64,000 nucleotides of DNA from Argopecten irradians (GCF_041381155.1 NC_091142.1:43002747-43066746), one strand, 5' to 3'. Positions 33,641-51,200 are shown, counted from the first letter of the stretch. The notes: generated by a model from the sequence alone, not told the origin. Numbers and translations: made by a program.

Positions 33641-36600
33641 GCTACCACAACCAATGAATCGTCAAACAATCACCACAGATTACCTAGATCAATAGCATTA
33701 ACAACCACACTACCACAACCAATGAATCGTCAAACAATCACCACAGATTACCTAGATCAATAGCATTAACAACCACACTACCACAACCAATGAATCGTCA
33801 AACAATCACACAGATTACCTAGATCAATAGCATTAACAACCACACTACCACAACCAATGAATCGTCAAACAATCACCACAGATTACCCTAGATCAATAGC
33901 ATTAACAACCACACTACCACAACCAATGAATCGTCAAACAATCACCACAGATTACCTAGATCAATAGCATTAACAACACCACACTACCACAACCAATGAA
34001 TCGTCAAACCTAATCACAGCACAGATTACCTAGATCAATAGCATTAACAACCACACTACCACAACCAATTGATCGTCAAACAATCACCACAGATTACCTA
34101 GATCAATAGCATTAACAACCACACTACCACAACCAATGAATCGTCAAACAATCACCACAGATTACCTAGATCAATAGCATTAACAACCACACTACCACAA
34201 CCAATGAATCGTCAAACAATCACCACAGATTACCTAGATCAATAGCATTAACAACCACACTACCACAACCAATGCAAACATCGTCAATACAATCACCCAC
34301 ACTTTGATTACCTAGATCAGAATACCTATAGCATTAACAACCACACTACCACAACCAATGAATCGTCAAACAATCACCACAGATTACCTAGATCAATAGC
34401 ATTAACAACCACACTACCACAACCAATGAATCGTCAAACAATCACCACAGATTACCTAGATCAATAGCATTAACAACCACACTACCACAACCAATGAATC
34501 GTCAAACAATCACCACAGATTACCTAGATCAATAACATTAACAACCACACTACCACAACCAATGAATCGTCAAACAATCACCACAGATTACCTAGATCAA
34601 TAGCATTAACAACCACACTACCACAACCAATGAATCGTCAAACAATCACCACAGATTACCTAGATCAATAACATATAACAACCACACTACCACAACCAAT
34701 GAATCGTCAAACAATCACCACAGATTACCTAGATCAATAGCATTAACAACCACACTACCACAACCAATGAATCGTCAAACAATCACCACAGATTACCTAG
34801 ATCAATAGCATTAAACAACACACAATGGACGTACCACAACCACAGATTAACCTAATCAATATCAATCAACCACAACACAATCACCACAGATTACCTAGAT
34901 CAATAGCATTAACAACCACACTACCACAACCAATGAATCGTCAAACAATCACCACAGATTACCTAGATCAATAGCATTAACAACCACACTACCACAACCA
35001 ATGAATCGTCAAACAATCACCACAGATTACCTAGATCAATAGCATTAACAACCACACTACCACAACCAATGAATCGTCAAACAATCACCACAGATTACCT
35101 AGATCAATAGCATTAACAACCACACTACCACAACCAATGAATCGTCAAACAATCACCACAGATTACCTAGATCAATAGCATTAACAACCACACTACCACA
35201 ACCAATGGATCGTCAAACAATCACCACAGATTACCTAGATCAATAACATTAACAACCACACTACCACAACCAATGGATCGTCAAACAATCACCACAGATT
35301 ACCTAGATCAATAGCATTAACAACCACACTACCACAACCAATGAATCGTCAAACAATCACCACAGATTACCTAGATCAATAGCATTAACAACCACACTAC
35401 CACAACCAATGAATCGTCAAACAATCACCACAGATTACCTAGATCAATAGCATTAACAACCACACTACCACAACCAATGAATCGTCAAACAATCACCACA
35501 GATTACCTAGATCAATAGCATTAACAACCACACTACCACAACCAATGAATCGTCAAACAATCACCACAGATTACCTAGATCAATAACATTAACAACCACA
35601 CTACCACAACCAATGTGATCGCCCAAAACAATCGTCTTAATCAATAATAACAACAATCACCACAGATTACCTAGATCAATAGCATTAACCACAACCAATG
35701 AATCGTCCAAACAATCAGCAACATTAACCACCAATTGGATCGTCAAACAATCACACACCTAGAAACCTATGGATCAAACAATCAATAGCATAACAACACA
35801 CTACCCAACAATGGATCGTCACAATCACCACAGATTTACCTGAGATCAATAGCATACCACACTGACCACACCAATGAATCGTACCTAATCCACCACAGAT
35901 TACCTAGATCAATAACATAATCAGTCATTCTACCAACATTCCACCACTTACCTCAATCAGCACAATTACCAATGAATCGCGTCAAGAACACCATCAACCA
36001 CACCATGAATCGTACTCTTAGTCACCACAGATAACATATAGCAACGGCCCAACTCCACACTACCACAACCAATGAATCGTCAAACAATCACCACAGAATA
36101 CTAGATCAGATAACAATAACACCACACTACCTACATCCAATGATAGCAATAAACAGAGACAGCCCTACCCACAGACCACTGTAAATCAATAACATTAACA
36201 ACAACACTACCACAACTCAAAGAACGTCAAAACAATCACCACAATACCTAGATCAATAGCCTAACAACCACACACCCACAACCACTGAATCGCCAAAGCA
36301 ATCACCACAGATTTACCTAGATCAATAGCGACATTACCAACCACACTGACCACAACTCAATGAATCGTCAAACAATCAGCACAGATTACCACTAGATCCA
36401 ATAGCATTAACATCCACACCTACCACAACCAATGGATCGTCAAACAATCACCACAGATAACTCAAGATGCAATTAGTCATTAACAACCACAACTACCACA
36501 ACCATGAACGTCAAACAATCACCAACAGATTACCTAGATCATATAGCATTAACAACCACCACTAACCACAACAATGAATCGTCAAACAATCACCACTCGA

Positions 36601-39214
36601 TTACCTAATACAATTAGCATTAACAACCACACTACCACAACCCAATGGAATCGCCAAACAATCCACCACACCGATTACCCTAGATCAATAGCATTAACAA
36701 CGCACACAACCACAACCAATGACCAATCCGTTCAAACAATCAGCACAGATAACCTTGATCAATACATTAACAACCACAACTACCACAACCCAATGATCGT
36801 CAAACAATCATCACAAATGCCTAGATCAATAGCATTAACAACCACACTACCACAACCAATGAAATCGTCGACAATACTATCACCACCGAATCACCACAGC
36901 ATTAACAACCTAGATCTACCACAACCAAGAATAACAATTAACAACCCAGATCAATAGCATTAACAACCAACACTACCACAACCAATGAATCGTCAAACAA
37001 TCAGCACAGATTACCTAGATCAATAGGCATTAACAACCACACTACCACAACAAACAATGAATCGTCCAAACAATCAGCACAGATTACTAGATCAATAGCA
37101 TTTAACAACCACACTACCACAACCAATGGATTTCGTCAAACAATCACCACAGATTACCTAGATCAATAGCATTAACAACCAACACTACCCACACACCAAT
37201 AGAATCTTTCAAACCATCACACCACAGATATACCTAGATCAATAGTCAATTAACAACCACTCACTACACACAACAATTGAATCCGTACCAAACAATCACC
37301 ACAGATTTACCTTAGAACAATAGCCATATAACCACCACACTCTACCACAACCAACCAATGGAATTACGTCAAACAATCACCACAGATTACCTAGATTCAA
37401 TAGCATTGAACAAACCACACTAACCACAACCAATGAATCTTCCAAACAATCACCACAGATTACCTCGATCAATAGCATTAACAACCTCACTACCACCTCC
37501 AATGAATCGACCAAACTTATCACCACAGATTACCTAGAATCAATAGCATTAACAACCACACTACCCACACAACCAATGAATCGTCAACTATCACCCACAG
37601 ATTTAACCTAGATCAATAGCAATAACAACCACACTACACACACCAATGAATCGTCAAACAATCACCACAGATTAACTTAATCCAATTAGCATTAACATCC
37701 ACACTACCACAACCAATAAATCGTTCAAACAATCACCACAGATTACCTAGATCTATAGCATTTAACACCAATGGATCGTCCAAACAACCACACTACCACA
37801 CCACCAATGAATCGTCAAACCTAGATTATCATTACCAACCACCACCACAAGATTACCTAGATCAATAAGATTAGCCTAGATCAATAGCATACACAACCAC
37901 ACTACCACAACCAATGAATCGTCAAACAATCGTCACAGCACCTAGATCTATAGCATTAACACCACACTAACCACTAACCAATGAAGCATTAACAACCGCC
38001 ACAGATTAACTAGATCAATAACATATACCAACCACACTACCACAACCAATGAATCGACCAAACAATCACCACAGATTACCTAGATCAATAGTCATTAGAC
38101 ACAACAAACCACACTACCACATACCAATGAATCGTACAAACAATCAGCGAGACAGATTACCTAAGATCAATACACATTAACAACCACACTACCACAAACC
38201 AATGAATATCGTCAACACAATCAAGCACAGATTACCTAGATCAATAACATATAAACACCAACCACACTACTCAACAAACCAATGAATCGTCAAAACAATC
38301 ACCCACAGTATTACCTAGATCAATACGTCACTTAACAACACACACCTTGTACCAAACCAATTGAATCTCCGAGTCCAATACAATCACCACATGATTACCT
38401 AGATCAATAGCATTCAACAACCACACTACCCTGACAACCAATGAATCGTCCAAACAAATCAGCAGCACAAGATTACCTAGATCAATAGCAATTAACAAAC
38501 CACAACGACAACAACCAATGAATCGTCAAACGCAATCCACTCACAGATTACCTAGAAAAACAAATTAGCAGTTAACAACCACACTACCACAACCAATGCA
38601 TCGTCAAAACATATCACCACAGATTACCTAGATCAATAGCATATAACTAACCACAACTACACACAACAAATAAATTCCGTCAAAAACTATCACCACAGAT
38701 TACCTAATCATAGCATTAACAACCACAACTACCACAACCAATGATTCGCAAACAATCACCACAGTTACCTAGATTCAATAGCATTAACAACCACACTACC
38801 ACAACCAATGGAATCTGTCAAAACAATCAGCACAGAATTACCTAGATCAATAGCAATTAACAACCACACTACCACAACCAATGATCGTCAACTATCACCC
38901 CAGATTACCTAATCAAAAAGCATTAAACAACCACACTACCACAACCAATAAACGTCAAACTATCACCACAGATTCACTAGGATCACAGTACATTATACAA
39001 CCACAACTACCACAACCAATGAATCGTCAAACAACCAAACCCCAACAGATTACCTAGATCAATAGCATTAACAACCACACTACCACAACCAATGAATCGT
39101 CAAACAATCACCACAGATTACCTAGATCAATAGCATTAACAACCACACTACCACAACCAATGAATCGTCAAACTATCACCACAGATTACCTAGATCAATA
39201 GCATTAACAACCAT
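33640..39214. repeat. 68 bp G-poor minisatellite, about 82 copies, with an indel-rich middle
   Basis: The unit runs ATTACCTAGATCAATAGCAT, then TAACAACCACACTACCACAA, then CCAATGAATCGTCAAACAAT, then CACCACAG. Copies from 33640 to about 35600 and from 39040 to 39210 are almost identical. From about 35600 to 39035 nearly every copy has several one- to few-base insertions and deletions. The plus strand is very poor in G. Plus-strand units end in an acceptor-like CACCACAG|ATT. Confidence 0.95.
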
Positions 39215-42200
39215 ACTACAGTGATGTATTGGTAATCATTGTTATACTAAATGTACTACAGTGATGTATTGGTATCATTGTTATACTAAATGTACTACAG
39301 TGATGTATTGGTAATCATTGTTATACTAAATGTACTACAGTGATGTATTGGTAATCATTGTTATACTAAATGTACTACAGTGATGTATTGGTAATCATTG
39401 TTATACTAAATGTACTACAGTGATGTATTGGTAATAATTGTTATACTAAATGTACTACAGTGATGTATTGGTAATAATTGTTATACTAAATGTACTACAG
39501 TGATGTATTGGTAATCATTGTTATACTAAATGTACTACAGTGATGTATTGGTAATAATTGTTATACTAAATGTACTACAGTGATGTAATGGTAATCATTG
39601 TTATACTAAATGTACTACAGTGATGTATTGGTAATAATTGTTATACTAAATGTACTACAGTGATGTATTGGTAATAATTGTTATACTAAATGTACTACAG
39701 TGATGTATTGGTAATCATTGTTATACTAAATGTACTACAGTGATGTATTGGTAATCATTGTTATACTAAATGTACTACAGTGATGTATTGGTAATCATTG
39801 TTATACTAAATGTACTACAGTGATGTATTGGTAATAATTGTTATACTAAATGTACTACAGTGATGTATTGGTAATCATTGTTATACTAAATGTACTACAG
39901 TGATGTATTGGTAATAATTGTTATACTAAATGTACTACAGTGATGTATTGGTAATCATTGTTATACTAAATGTACTACAGTGATGTATTGGTAATCATTG
40001 TTATACTAAATGTACTACAGTGATGGTAATGTTACAATTATTGGTATGGTAATCATTGTTATACTAAATGTACTACAGTGATGTATTGGTAATCATTGTT
40101 ATACTAAATGTACTACAGTGATGTATTGGTAATCATTGTTATACTAAATGTACTACAGTGATGTATTGGTAATCATTGTTATACTAAATGTACTACAGTG
40201 ATGTATTGGTAATCATTGTTATACTAAATGTACTACAGTGATGTATTGGTAATCATTGTTATACTAAATGTACTACAGTGATGTATTGGTAATAATTGTT
40301 ATACTAAATGTACTACAGTGATGTATTGGTAATCATTGTTATACTAAATGTACTACAGTGATGTATTGGTAATCATTGTTATACTAAATGTACTACAGTG
40401 ATGTATTGGTAATCATTGTTATACTAAATGTACTACAGTGATGTATTGGTAATATGTATACTAAATGTACTACAGTGATGTATTGGTATATTGTTATACT
40501 AAATGTACTACAGTGATGTATTGGTAATCATTGTTATACTAAATGTACTACAGTGATGTATTGGTAATCATTGTTATACTAAATGTACTACAGTGATGTA
40601 TTGGTAATCATTGTTATACTAAATGTACTACAGTGATGTATTGGTAATCATTGTTATACTAAATGTACTACAGTGATGTATTGGTAATCATTGTTATACT
40701 AAATGTACTACAGTGATGATGTATTGGTAATGTACTACATTGTTATTATACTAAATGTACTACAGTGATGTATTGGTAATCATTGTTATACTAAATGTAC
40801 TACAGTGATGTATTGGTAATCATTGTTATACTAAATGTACTACAGTGATGTATTGGTAATCATTGTTATACTAAATGTACTACAGTGATGTATTGGTAAC
40901 ATTGTTATACTAAATGTACTACAGTGATGTATTGGTAATCATTGTTATACTAAATGTACTACAGTGATGTATTGGTAATCATTGTTATACTAAATGTACT
41001 ACAGTGATGTATTGGTAACATTGTTATACTAAATGTACTACAGTGATGTATTGGTAATCATTGTTATACTAAATGTACTACAGTGATGTATTGGTAATCA
41101 TTGTTATACTAAATGTACTACAGTGATGTATTGGTAATCATTGTTATACTAAATGTACTACAGTGATGTATTGGTAATCATTGTTATACTAAATGTACTA
41201 CAGTGATGTATTGGTAATCATTGTTATACTAAATGTACTACAGTGATGTATTGGTAATCATTGTTATACTAAATGTACTACAGTGATGTATTGGTAATCA
41301 TTGTTATACTAAATGTACTACAGTGATGTATTGGTAATCATTGTTATACTAAATGTACTACAGTGATGTATTGGTAATCATTGTTATACTAAATGTACTA
41401 CAGTGATGTATTGGTAATAATTGTTATACTAAATGTACTACAGTGATGTATTGGTAATAATTGTTATACTAAATGTACTACAGTGATGTATTGGTAATCA
41501 TTGTTATACTAAATGTACTACAGTGATGTATTGGTAATAATTGTTATACTAAATGTACTACAGTGATGTATTGGTAATCATTGTTATACTAAATGTACTA
41601 CAGTGATGTATTGGTAATAATTGTTATACTAAATGTACTACAGTGATGTATTGGTAATAATTGTTATACTAAATGTACTACAGTGATGTATTGGTAATAA
41701 TTGTTATACTAAATGTACTACAGTGATGTATTGGTAATCATTGTTATACTAAATGTACTACAGTGATGTATTGGTAATCATTGTTATACTAAATGTACTA
41801 CAGTGATGTATTGGTAATAATTGTTATACTAAATGTACTACAGTGATGTATTGGTAATAATTGTTATACTAAATGTACTACAGTGATGTATTGGTAATAA
41901 TTGTTATACTAAATGTACTACAGTGATGTATTGGTAATCATTGTTATACTAAATGTACTACAGTGATGTATTGGTAATAATTGTTATACTAAATGTACTA
42001 CAGTGATGTAATGGTAATAATTGTTATACTAAATGTACTACAGTGATGTATTGGTAATCATTGTTATACTAAATGTACTACAGTGATGTATTGGTAATCA
42101 TTGTTATACTAAATGTACTACAGTGATGTATTGGTAATAATTGTTATACTAAATGTACTACAGTGATGTATTGGTAATCATTGTTATACTAAATGTACTA

Positions 42201-45200
42201 CAGTGATGTATTGGTAATAATTGTTATACTAAATGTACTACAGTGATGTATTGGTAATAAATTGTTATACTAAATGTACTACAGTGATGTATTGGTAATC
42301 ATTGTTATACTAAATGTACTACAGTGATGTATTGGTAATCATTGTTATACTAAATGTACTACAGTGATGTATTGGTAATCATTGTTATACTAAATGTACT
42401 ACAGTGATGTATTGGTAATCATTGTTATACTAAATGTACTACAGTGATGTATTGGTAAATTGTTATACTAAATGTACTACAGTGATGTATTGGTAATAAT
42501 TGTTATACTAAATGTACTACAGTGATGTATTGGTAATATTGTTATACTAAATGTACTACAGTGATGTATTGGTAATATTGTTATACTAAATGTACTACAG
42601 TGATGTATTGGTAATCATTGTTATACTAAATGTACTACAGTGATGTATTGGTAATCATTGTTATACTAAATGTACTACAGTGATGTATTGGTAATATTGT
42701 TATACTAAATGTACTACAGTGATGTATTTGTAATCATTGTTATACTAAATGTACTACAGTGATGTATTGGTAATCATTGTTATACTAAATGTACTACAGT
42801 GATGTATTGGTAATAATTGTTATACTAAATGTACTACAGTGATGTATTGGTAATAATTGTTATACTAAATGTACTACAGTGATGTATTGGTAATAATTGT
42901 TATACTAAATGTACTACAGTGATGTATTGGTAACATTGTTATACTAAATGTACTACAGTGATGTATTGGTAACATTGTTATACTAAATGTACTACAGTGA
43001 TGTATTGGTAATCATTGTTATACTAAATGTACTACAGTGATGTATTGGTAATCATTGTTATACTAAATGTACTACAGTGATGTATTGGTAATCATTGTTA
43101 TACTAAATGTACTACAGTGATGTATTGGTAATCATTGTTATACTAAATGTACTACAGTGATGTATTGGTAATCATTGTTATACTAAATGTACTACAGTGA
43201 TGTATTGGTAATCATTGTTATACTAAATGTACTACAGTGATGTATTGGTAACATTGTTATACTAAATGTACTACAGTGATGTATTGGTAATCATTGTTAT
43301 ACTAAATGTACTACAGTGATGTATTGGTAATAATTGTTATACTAAATGTACTACAGGATGTATTGGTAATCATTGTTATACTAAATGTACTACAGTGATG
43401 TAATGGTAACATTGTTATACTAAATGTACTACAGTGATGTAATGGTAATAATTGTTATACTAAATGTACTACAGTGATGTATTGGTAATAATTGTTATAC
43501 TAAATGTACTACAGTGATGTATTGGTAATCATTGTTATACTAAATGTACTACAGTGATGTATTGGTAATCATTGTTATACTAAATGTACTACAGTGATGT
43601 ATTGGTAATCATTGTTATACTAAATGTACTACAGTGATGTATTGGTAATCATTGTTATACTAAATGTACTACAGTGATGTATTGGTAATCATTGTTATAC
43701 TAAATGTACTACAGTGATGTATTGGTAATAATTGTTATACTAAATGTACTACAGTGATGTATTGGTAATCATTGTTATACTAAATGTACTACAGTGATGT
43801 ATTGGTAATCATTGTTATACTAAATGTACTACAGTGATGTATTGGTAATCATTGTTATACTAAATGTACTACAGTGATGTATTGGTAATCATTGTTATAC
43901 TAAATGTACTACAGTGATGTATTGGTAACATTGTTATACTAAATGTACTACAGTGATGTATTGGTAATAATTGTTATACTAAATGTACTACAGTGATGTA
44001 TTGGTAATCATTGTTATACTAAATGTACTACAGTGATGTATTGGTAATCATTGTTATACTAAATGTACTACAGTGATGTAATTGGTAAACATTGTTATAC
44101 TAAATGTACTACAGTGATGTATTGGTAATCATTGTTATACTAAATGTACTACAGTGATGTATTGGTAATCATTGTTATACTAAATGTACTACAGTGATGT
44201 ATTGGTAATCATTGTTATACTAAATGTACTACAGTGATGTATTGGTAATCATTGTTATACTAAATGTACTACAGTGATGTATTGGTAATAATTGTTATAC
44301 TAAATGTACTACAGTGATGTATTGGTAATCATTGTTATACTAAATGTACTACAGTGATGTATTGGTAATCATTGTTATACTAAATGTACTACAGTGATGT
44401 ATTGGTAATCATTGTATATACTAAATGTACTACAGTGATGTATTGGTAATCATTGTTATACTAAATGTACTACAGTGATGTATTGGTAATCATTGTTATA
44501 CTAAATGTACTACAGTGATGTATTGGTAATCATTGTTATACTAAATGTACTACAGTGATGTATTGGTAATCATTGTTATACTAAATGTACTACAGTGATG
44601 TATTGGTAACATTGTGTTATACTAAATGTACTACAGTGATGTATTGGTAATCATTGTTATACTAAATGTACTACAGTGATGTATTGGTAATCATTGTTAT
44701 ACTAAATGTACTACAGTGATGTATTGGTAATCATTGTTATACTAAATGTACTACAGTGATGTATTGGTAATCATTGTTATACTAAATGTACTACAGTGAT
44801 GTATTGGTAATCATTGTTATACTAAATGTACTACAGTGATGTATTGGTAATCATTGTTATACTAAATGTACTACAGTGATGTATTGGTAATCATTGTTAT
44901 ACTAAATGTACTACAGTGATGTATTGGTAATCATTGTTATACTAAATGTACTACAGTGATGTATTGGTAATCATTGTTATACTAAATGTACTACAGTGAT
45001 GTATTGGTAATCATTGTTATACTAAATGTACTACAGTGATGTATTGGTGGTAACATTGTTATACTAAATGTACTACAGTGATGTATTGGTAATCATTGTT
45101 ATACTAAATGTACTACAGTGATGTATTGGTAATCATTGTTATACTAAATGTACTACAGTGATGTATTGGTAATCATTGTTATACTAAATGTACTACAGTG

Positions 45201-48200
45201 ATGTATTGGTAATAATTGTTATACTAAATGTACTACAGTGATGTATTGGTAATCATTGTTATACTAAATGTACTACAGTGATGTATTGGTAATCATTGTT
45301 ATACTAAATGTACTACAGTGATGTATTGGTAATCATTGTTATACTAAATGTACTACAGTGATGTATTGGTAATCATTGTTATACTAAATGTACTACAGTG
45401 ATGTATTGGTAATCATTGTAAATGTACTACAGTGATGTATTGGTAATTGTTATACTAAATGTACTACAGTGATGTATTGGTAATCATTGTTATACTAAAT
45501 GTACTACAGTGATGTATTGGTAATCATTGTTATACTAAATGTACTACAGTGATGTATTGGTAACATTGTTATACTAAATGTACTACAGTGATGTATTGGT
45601 AATCATTGTTATACTAAATGTACTACAGTGATGTATTGGTAATCATTGTTATACTAAATGTACTACAGTGATGTATTGGTAATCATTGTTATACTAAATG
45701 TACTACAGTGATGTATTGGTAACATTGTTATACTAAATGTACTACAGTGATGTATTGGTAATCATTGTTATACTAAATGTACTACAGTGATGTATTGGTA
45801 ATATTGTTATACTAAATGTACTACAGTGATGTATTGGTAACATTGTTATACTAAATGTACTACAGTGATGTATTGGTAATCATTGTTATACTAAATGTAC
45901 TACAGTGATGTATTGGTAATAATTGTTATACTAAATGTACTACAGTGATGTATTGGTAATCATTGTTATACTAAATGTACTACAGTGATGTATTGGTAAT
46001 CATTGTTATACTAAATGTACTACAGTGATGTATTGGTAATAATTGTTATACTAAATGTACTACAGTGATGTATTGGTAATCATTGTTATACTAAATGTAC
46101 TACAGTGATGTATTGGTAATCATTGTTATACTAAATGTACTACAGTGATGTATTGGTAATCATTGTTATACTAAATGTACTACAGTGATGTATTGGTAAT
46201 CATTGTTATACTAAATGTATACAGTGATGTATTGGTAAATTGTTATACTAAATGTACTACAGTGATGTATTGGTAATCATTGTTATACTAAATGTACTAC
46301 AGTGATGTATTGGTAATCATTGTTATACTAAATGTACTACAGTGATGTATTGGTAATCATTGTTATACTAAATGTACTACAGTGATGTATTGGTAATCAT
46401 TGTTATACTAAATGTACTACAGTGATGTATTGGTAATAATTGTTATACTAAATGTACTACAGTGATGTATTGGTAATAATTGTTATACTAAATGTACTAC
46501 AGTGATGTATTGGTAATCATTGTTATACTAAATGTACTACAGTGATGTATTGGTAATCATTGTTATACTAAATGTACTACAGTGATGTATTGGTAATAAT
46601 TGTTATACTAAATGTACTACAGTGATGTATTGGTAATCATTGTTATACTAAATGTACTACAGTGATGTATTGGTAATCATTGTTATACTAAATGTACTAC
46701 AGTGATGTATTGGTAATAATTGTTATACTAAATGTACTACAGTGATGTATTGGTAATCATTGTTATACTAAATGTACTACAGTGATGTATTGGTAATCAT
46801 TGTTATACTAAATGTACTACAGTGATGTATTGGTAATCATTGTTATACTAAATGTACTACAGTGATGTATTGGTAATAATTGTTATACTAAATGTACTAC
46901 AGTGATGTATTGGTAATCATTGTTATACTAAATGTACTACAGTGATGTATTGGTAATAATTGTTATACTAAATGTACTACAGTGATGTATTGGTAATCAT
47001 TGTTATACTAAATGTACTACAGTGATGTATGGTAATAATTGTTATACTAAATGTACTACAGTGATGTATTGGTAATCATTGTTATACTAAATGTACTACA
47101 GTGATGTATTGGTAATCATTGTTATACTAAATGTACTATAGTGATGTATTGGTAACATTGTTATACTAAATGTACTACAGTGATGTATTGGTAATCATTG
47201 TTATACTAAATGTACTACAGTGATGTATTGGTAATCATTGTTATACTAAATGTACTACAGTGATGTATTGGTAATCATTGTTATACTAAATGTACTACAG
47301 TGATGTATTGGTAATCATTGTTATACTAAATGTACTACAGTGATGTATTGGTAATCATTGTTATACTAAATGTACTACAGTGATGTATTGGTAATAATTG
47401 TTATACTAAATGTACTACAGTGATGTATTGGTAATCATTGTTATACTAAATGTACTACAGTGATGTATTGGTAACATTGTTATACTAAATGTACTACAGT
47501 GATGTATTGGTAATAATTGTTTATACTAAATGTACTACAGTGATGTATTGGTAATATTGTTATACTAAATGTACTACAGTGATGTATTGGTAATCATTGT
47601 TATACTAAATGTACTACAGTGATGTATTGGTAATCATTGTTATACTAAATGTACTACAGTGATGTATTGGTAATCATTGTTATACTAAATGTACTACAGT
47701 GATGTATTGGTAATCATTGTTATACTAAATGTACTACAGTGATGTATTGGTAATCATTGTTATACTAAATGTACTACAGTGATGTATTGGTAATAATTGT
47801 TATACTAAATGTACTACAGTGATGTATTGGTAATCATTGTTATACTAAATGTACTACAGTGATGTATTGGTAATAATTGTTATACTAAATGTACTACAGT
47901 GATGTATTGGTAATCATTGTTATACTAAATGTACTACAGTGATGTATTGGTAATCATTGTTATACTAAAAGTACTACAGTGATGTATTGGTAACATTGTT
48001 ATACTAAATGTACTACAGTGATGTATTGGTAATCATTGTTATACTAAATGTACTACAGTGATGTATTGGTAATCATTGTTATACTAAATGTACTACAGTG
48101 ATGTATTGGTAAATTGTTATACTAAATGTACTACAGTGATGTATTGGTAATCATTGTTATACTAAATGTACTACAGTGATGTATTGGTAATCATTGTTAT

Positions 48201-51200
48201 ACTAAATGTACTACAGTGATGTATTGGTAATCATTGTTATACTAAATGTACTACAGTGATGTATTGGTAATCATTGTTATACTAAATGTACTACAGTGAT
48301 GTATTGGTAATCATTGTTATACTAAATGTACTACAGTGATGTATTGGTAATCATTGTTATACTAAATGTACTACAGTGATGTATTGGTAATCATTGTTAT
48401 ACTAAATGTACTACAGTGATGTATTGGTAATCATTGTTATACTAAATGTACTACAGTGATGTATTGGTAATCATTGTTATACTAAATGTACTACAGTGAT
48501 GTATTGGTAATAATTGTTATACTAAATGTACTACAGTGATGTATTGGTAATATTGTTATACTAAATGTACTACAGTGATGTATTGGTAATCATTGTTATA
48601 CTAAATGTACTACAGTGATGTATTGGTAATCATTGTTATACTAAATGTACTACAGTGATGTATTGGTAATCATTGTTATACTAAATGTACTACAGTGATG
48701 TATTGGTAACATTGTTATACTAAATGTACTACAGTGATGTATTGGTAATCATTGTTATACTAAATGTACTACAGTGATGTATTGGTAATCATTGTTATAC
48801 TAAATGTACTACAGTGATGTATTGGTAATCATTGTTATACTAAATGTACTACAGTGATGTATTGGTAATCATTGTTATACTAAATGTACTACAGTGATGT
48901 ATTGGTAATCATTGTTATACTAAATGTACTACAGTGATGTATTGGTAATCATTGTTATACTAAATGTACTACAGTGATGTAATGGTAATCATTGTTATAC
49001 TAAATGTACTACAGTGATGTATTGGTAATCATTGTTATACTAAATGTACTACAGTGATGTATTGGTAATAATTGTTATACTAAATGTACTACAGTGATGT
49101 ATTGGTAACATTGTTATACTAAATGTACTACAGTGATGTATTGGTAATCATTGTTATACTAAATGTACTACAGTGATGTATTGGTAATCATTGTTATACT
49201 AAATGTACTACAGTGATGTATTGGTAATCATTGTTATACTAAATGTACTACAGTGATGTATTGGTAATCATTGTTATACTAAATGTACTACAGTGATGTA
49301 TTGGTAATCATTGTTATACTAAATGTACTACAGTGATGTATTGGTAATAATTGTTATACTAAATGTACTACAGTGATGTATTGGTAATCATTGTTATACT
49401 AAATGTACTACAGTGATGTATTGGTAATCATTGTTATACTAAATGTACTACAGTGATGTATTGGTAATCATTGTTATACTAAATGTACTACAGTGATGTA
49501 TTGGTAATAATTGTTATACTAAATGTACTACAGTGATGTATTGGTAATCATTGTTATACTAAATGTACTACAGTGATGTATTGGTAATCATTGTTATACT
49601 AATTACTGTGATGTATTGGTAATATTTTATACTAAATGTACTACAGTGATGTATTGGTAATCATTGTTATACTAAATGTACTACAGTGATGTATTGGTAA
49701 TCATTGTTATACTAAATGTACTACAGTGATGTATTGGTAATCATTGTTATACTAAATGTACTACAGTGATGTATTGGTAATCATTGTTATACTAAATGTA
49801 CTACAGTGATGTAATGGTAATAATTGTTATACTAAATGTACTACAGTGATGTATTGGTAATCATTGTTATACTAAATGTACTACAGTGATGTATTGGTAA
49901 CATTGTTATACTAAATGTACTACAGTGATGTATTGGTAATCATTGTTATACTAAATGTACTACAGTGATGTATTGGTAAACATTGTTATTGTTATACTAA
50001 ATGTACTACAGTGATGTATTGGTAATCATTGTTATACTAAATGTACTACAGTGATGTATTGGTAATCATTGTTATACTAAATGTACTACAGTGATGTATT
50101 GGTAATAATTGTTATACTAAATGTACTACAGTGATGTATTGGTAATCATTGTTTATACTAAATGTACTACAGTGATGTATTGGTAATCATTGTTATACTA
50201 AATGTACTACAGTGATGTATTGGTAATCATTGTTATACTAAATGTACTACAGTGATGTATTGGTAATCATTGTTATACTAAATGTACTACAGTGATGTAA
50301 TGGTAATCATTGTTATACTAAATGTACTACAGTGATGTATTGGTAATCATTGTTATACTAAATGTACTACAGTGATGTATTGGTAATCATTGTTATACTA
50401 AATGTACTACAGTGATGTATTGGTAATCATTGTTATACTAAATGTACTACAGTGATGTATTGGTAATCATTGTTATACTAAATGTACTACAGTGATGTAT
50501 TGGTAATCATTGTTATACTAAATGTACTACAGTGATGTATTGGTAATCATTGTTATACTAAATGTACTACAGTGATGTATTGGTAATCATTGTTATACTA
50601 AATGTACTACAGTGATGTATTGGTAATCATTGTTATACTAAATGTACTACAGTGATGTATTGGTAACATTGTTATACTAAATGTACTACAGTGATGTATT
50701 GGTAATCATTGTTATACTAAATGTACTACAGTGATGTATTGGTAATCATTGTTATACTAAATGTACTACAGTGATGTATTGGTAATCATTGTTATACTAA
50801 ATGTACTACAGTGATGTATTGGTAATCATTGTTATACTAAATGTACTACAGTGATGTATTGGTAATCATTGTTATACTAAATGTACTACAGTGATGTATT
50901 GGTAATCATTGTTATACTAAATGTACTACAGTGATGTATTGGTAATCATTGTTATACTAAATGTACTACAGTGATGTATTGGTAACATTGTTATACTAAA
51001 TGTACTACAGTGATGTATTGGTAACATTGTTATACTAAATGTACTACAGTGATGTATTGGTAATAATTGTTATACTAAATGTACTACAGTGATGTATTGG
51101 TAATCATTGTTATACTAAATGTACTACAGTGATGTATTGGTAATCATTGTTATACTAAATGTACTACAGTGATGTATTGGTAATCATTGTTATACTAAAT

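Noticed and set aside
36574-36957. 127-codon Thr/Asn-rich open frame
   Set aside because: Lies in the indel-rich part of the 68 bp satellite; the frame is created by random indels.
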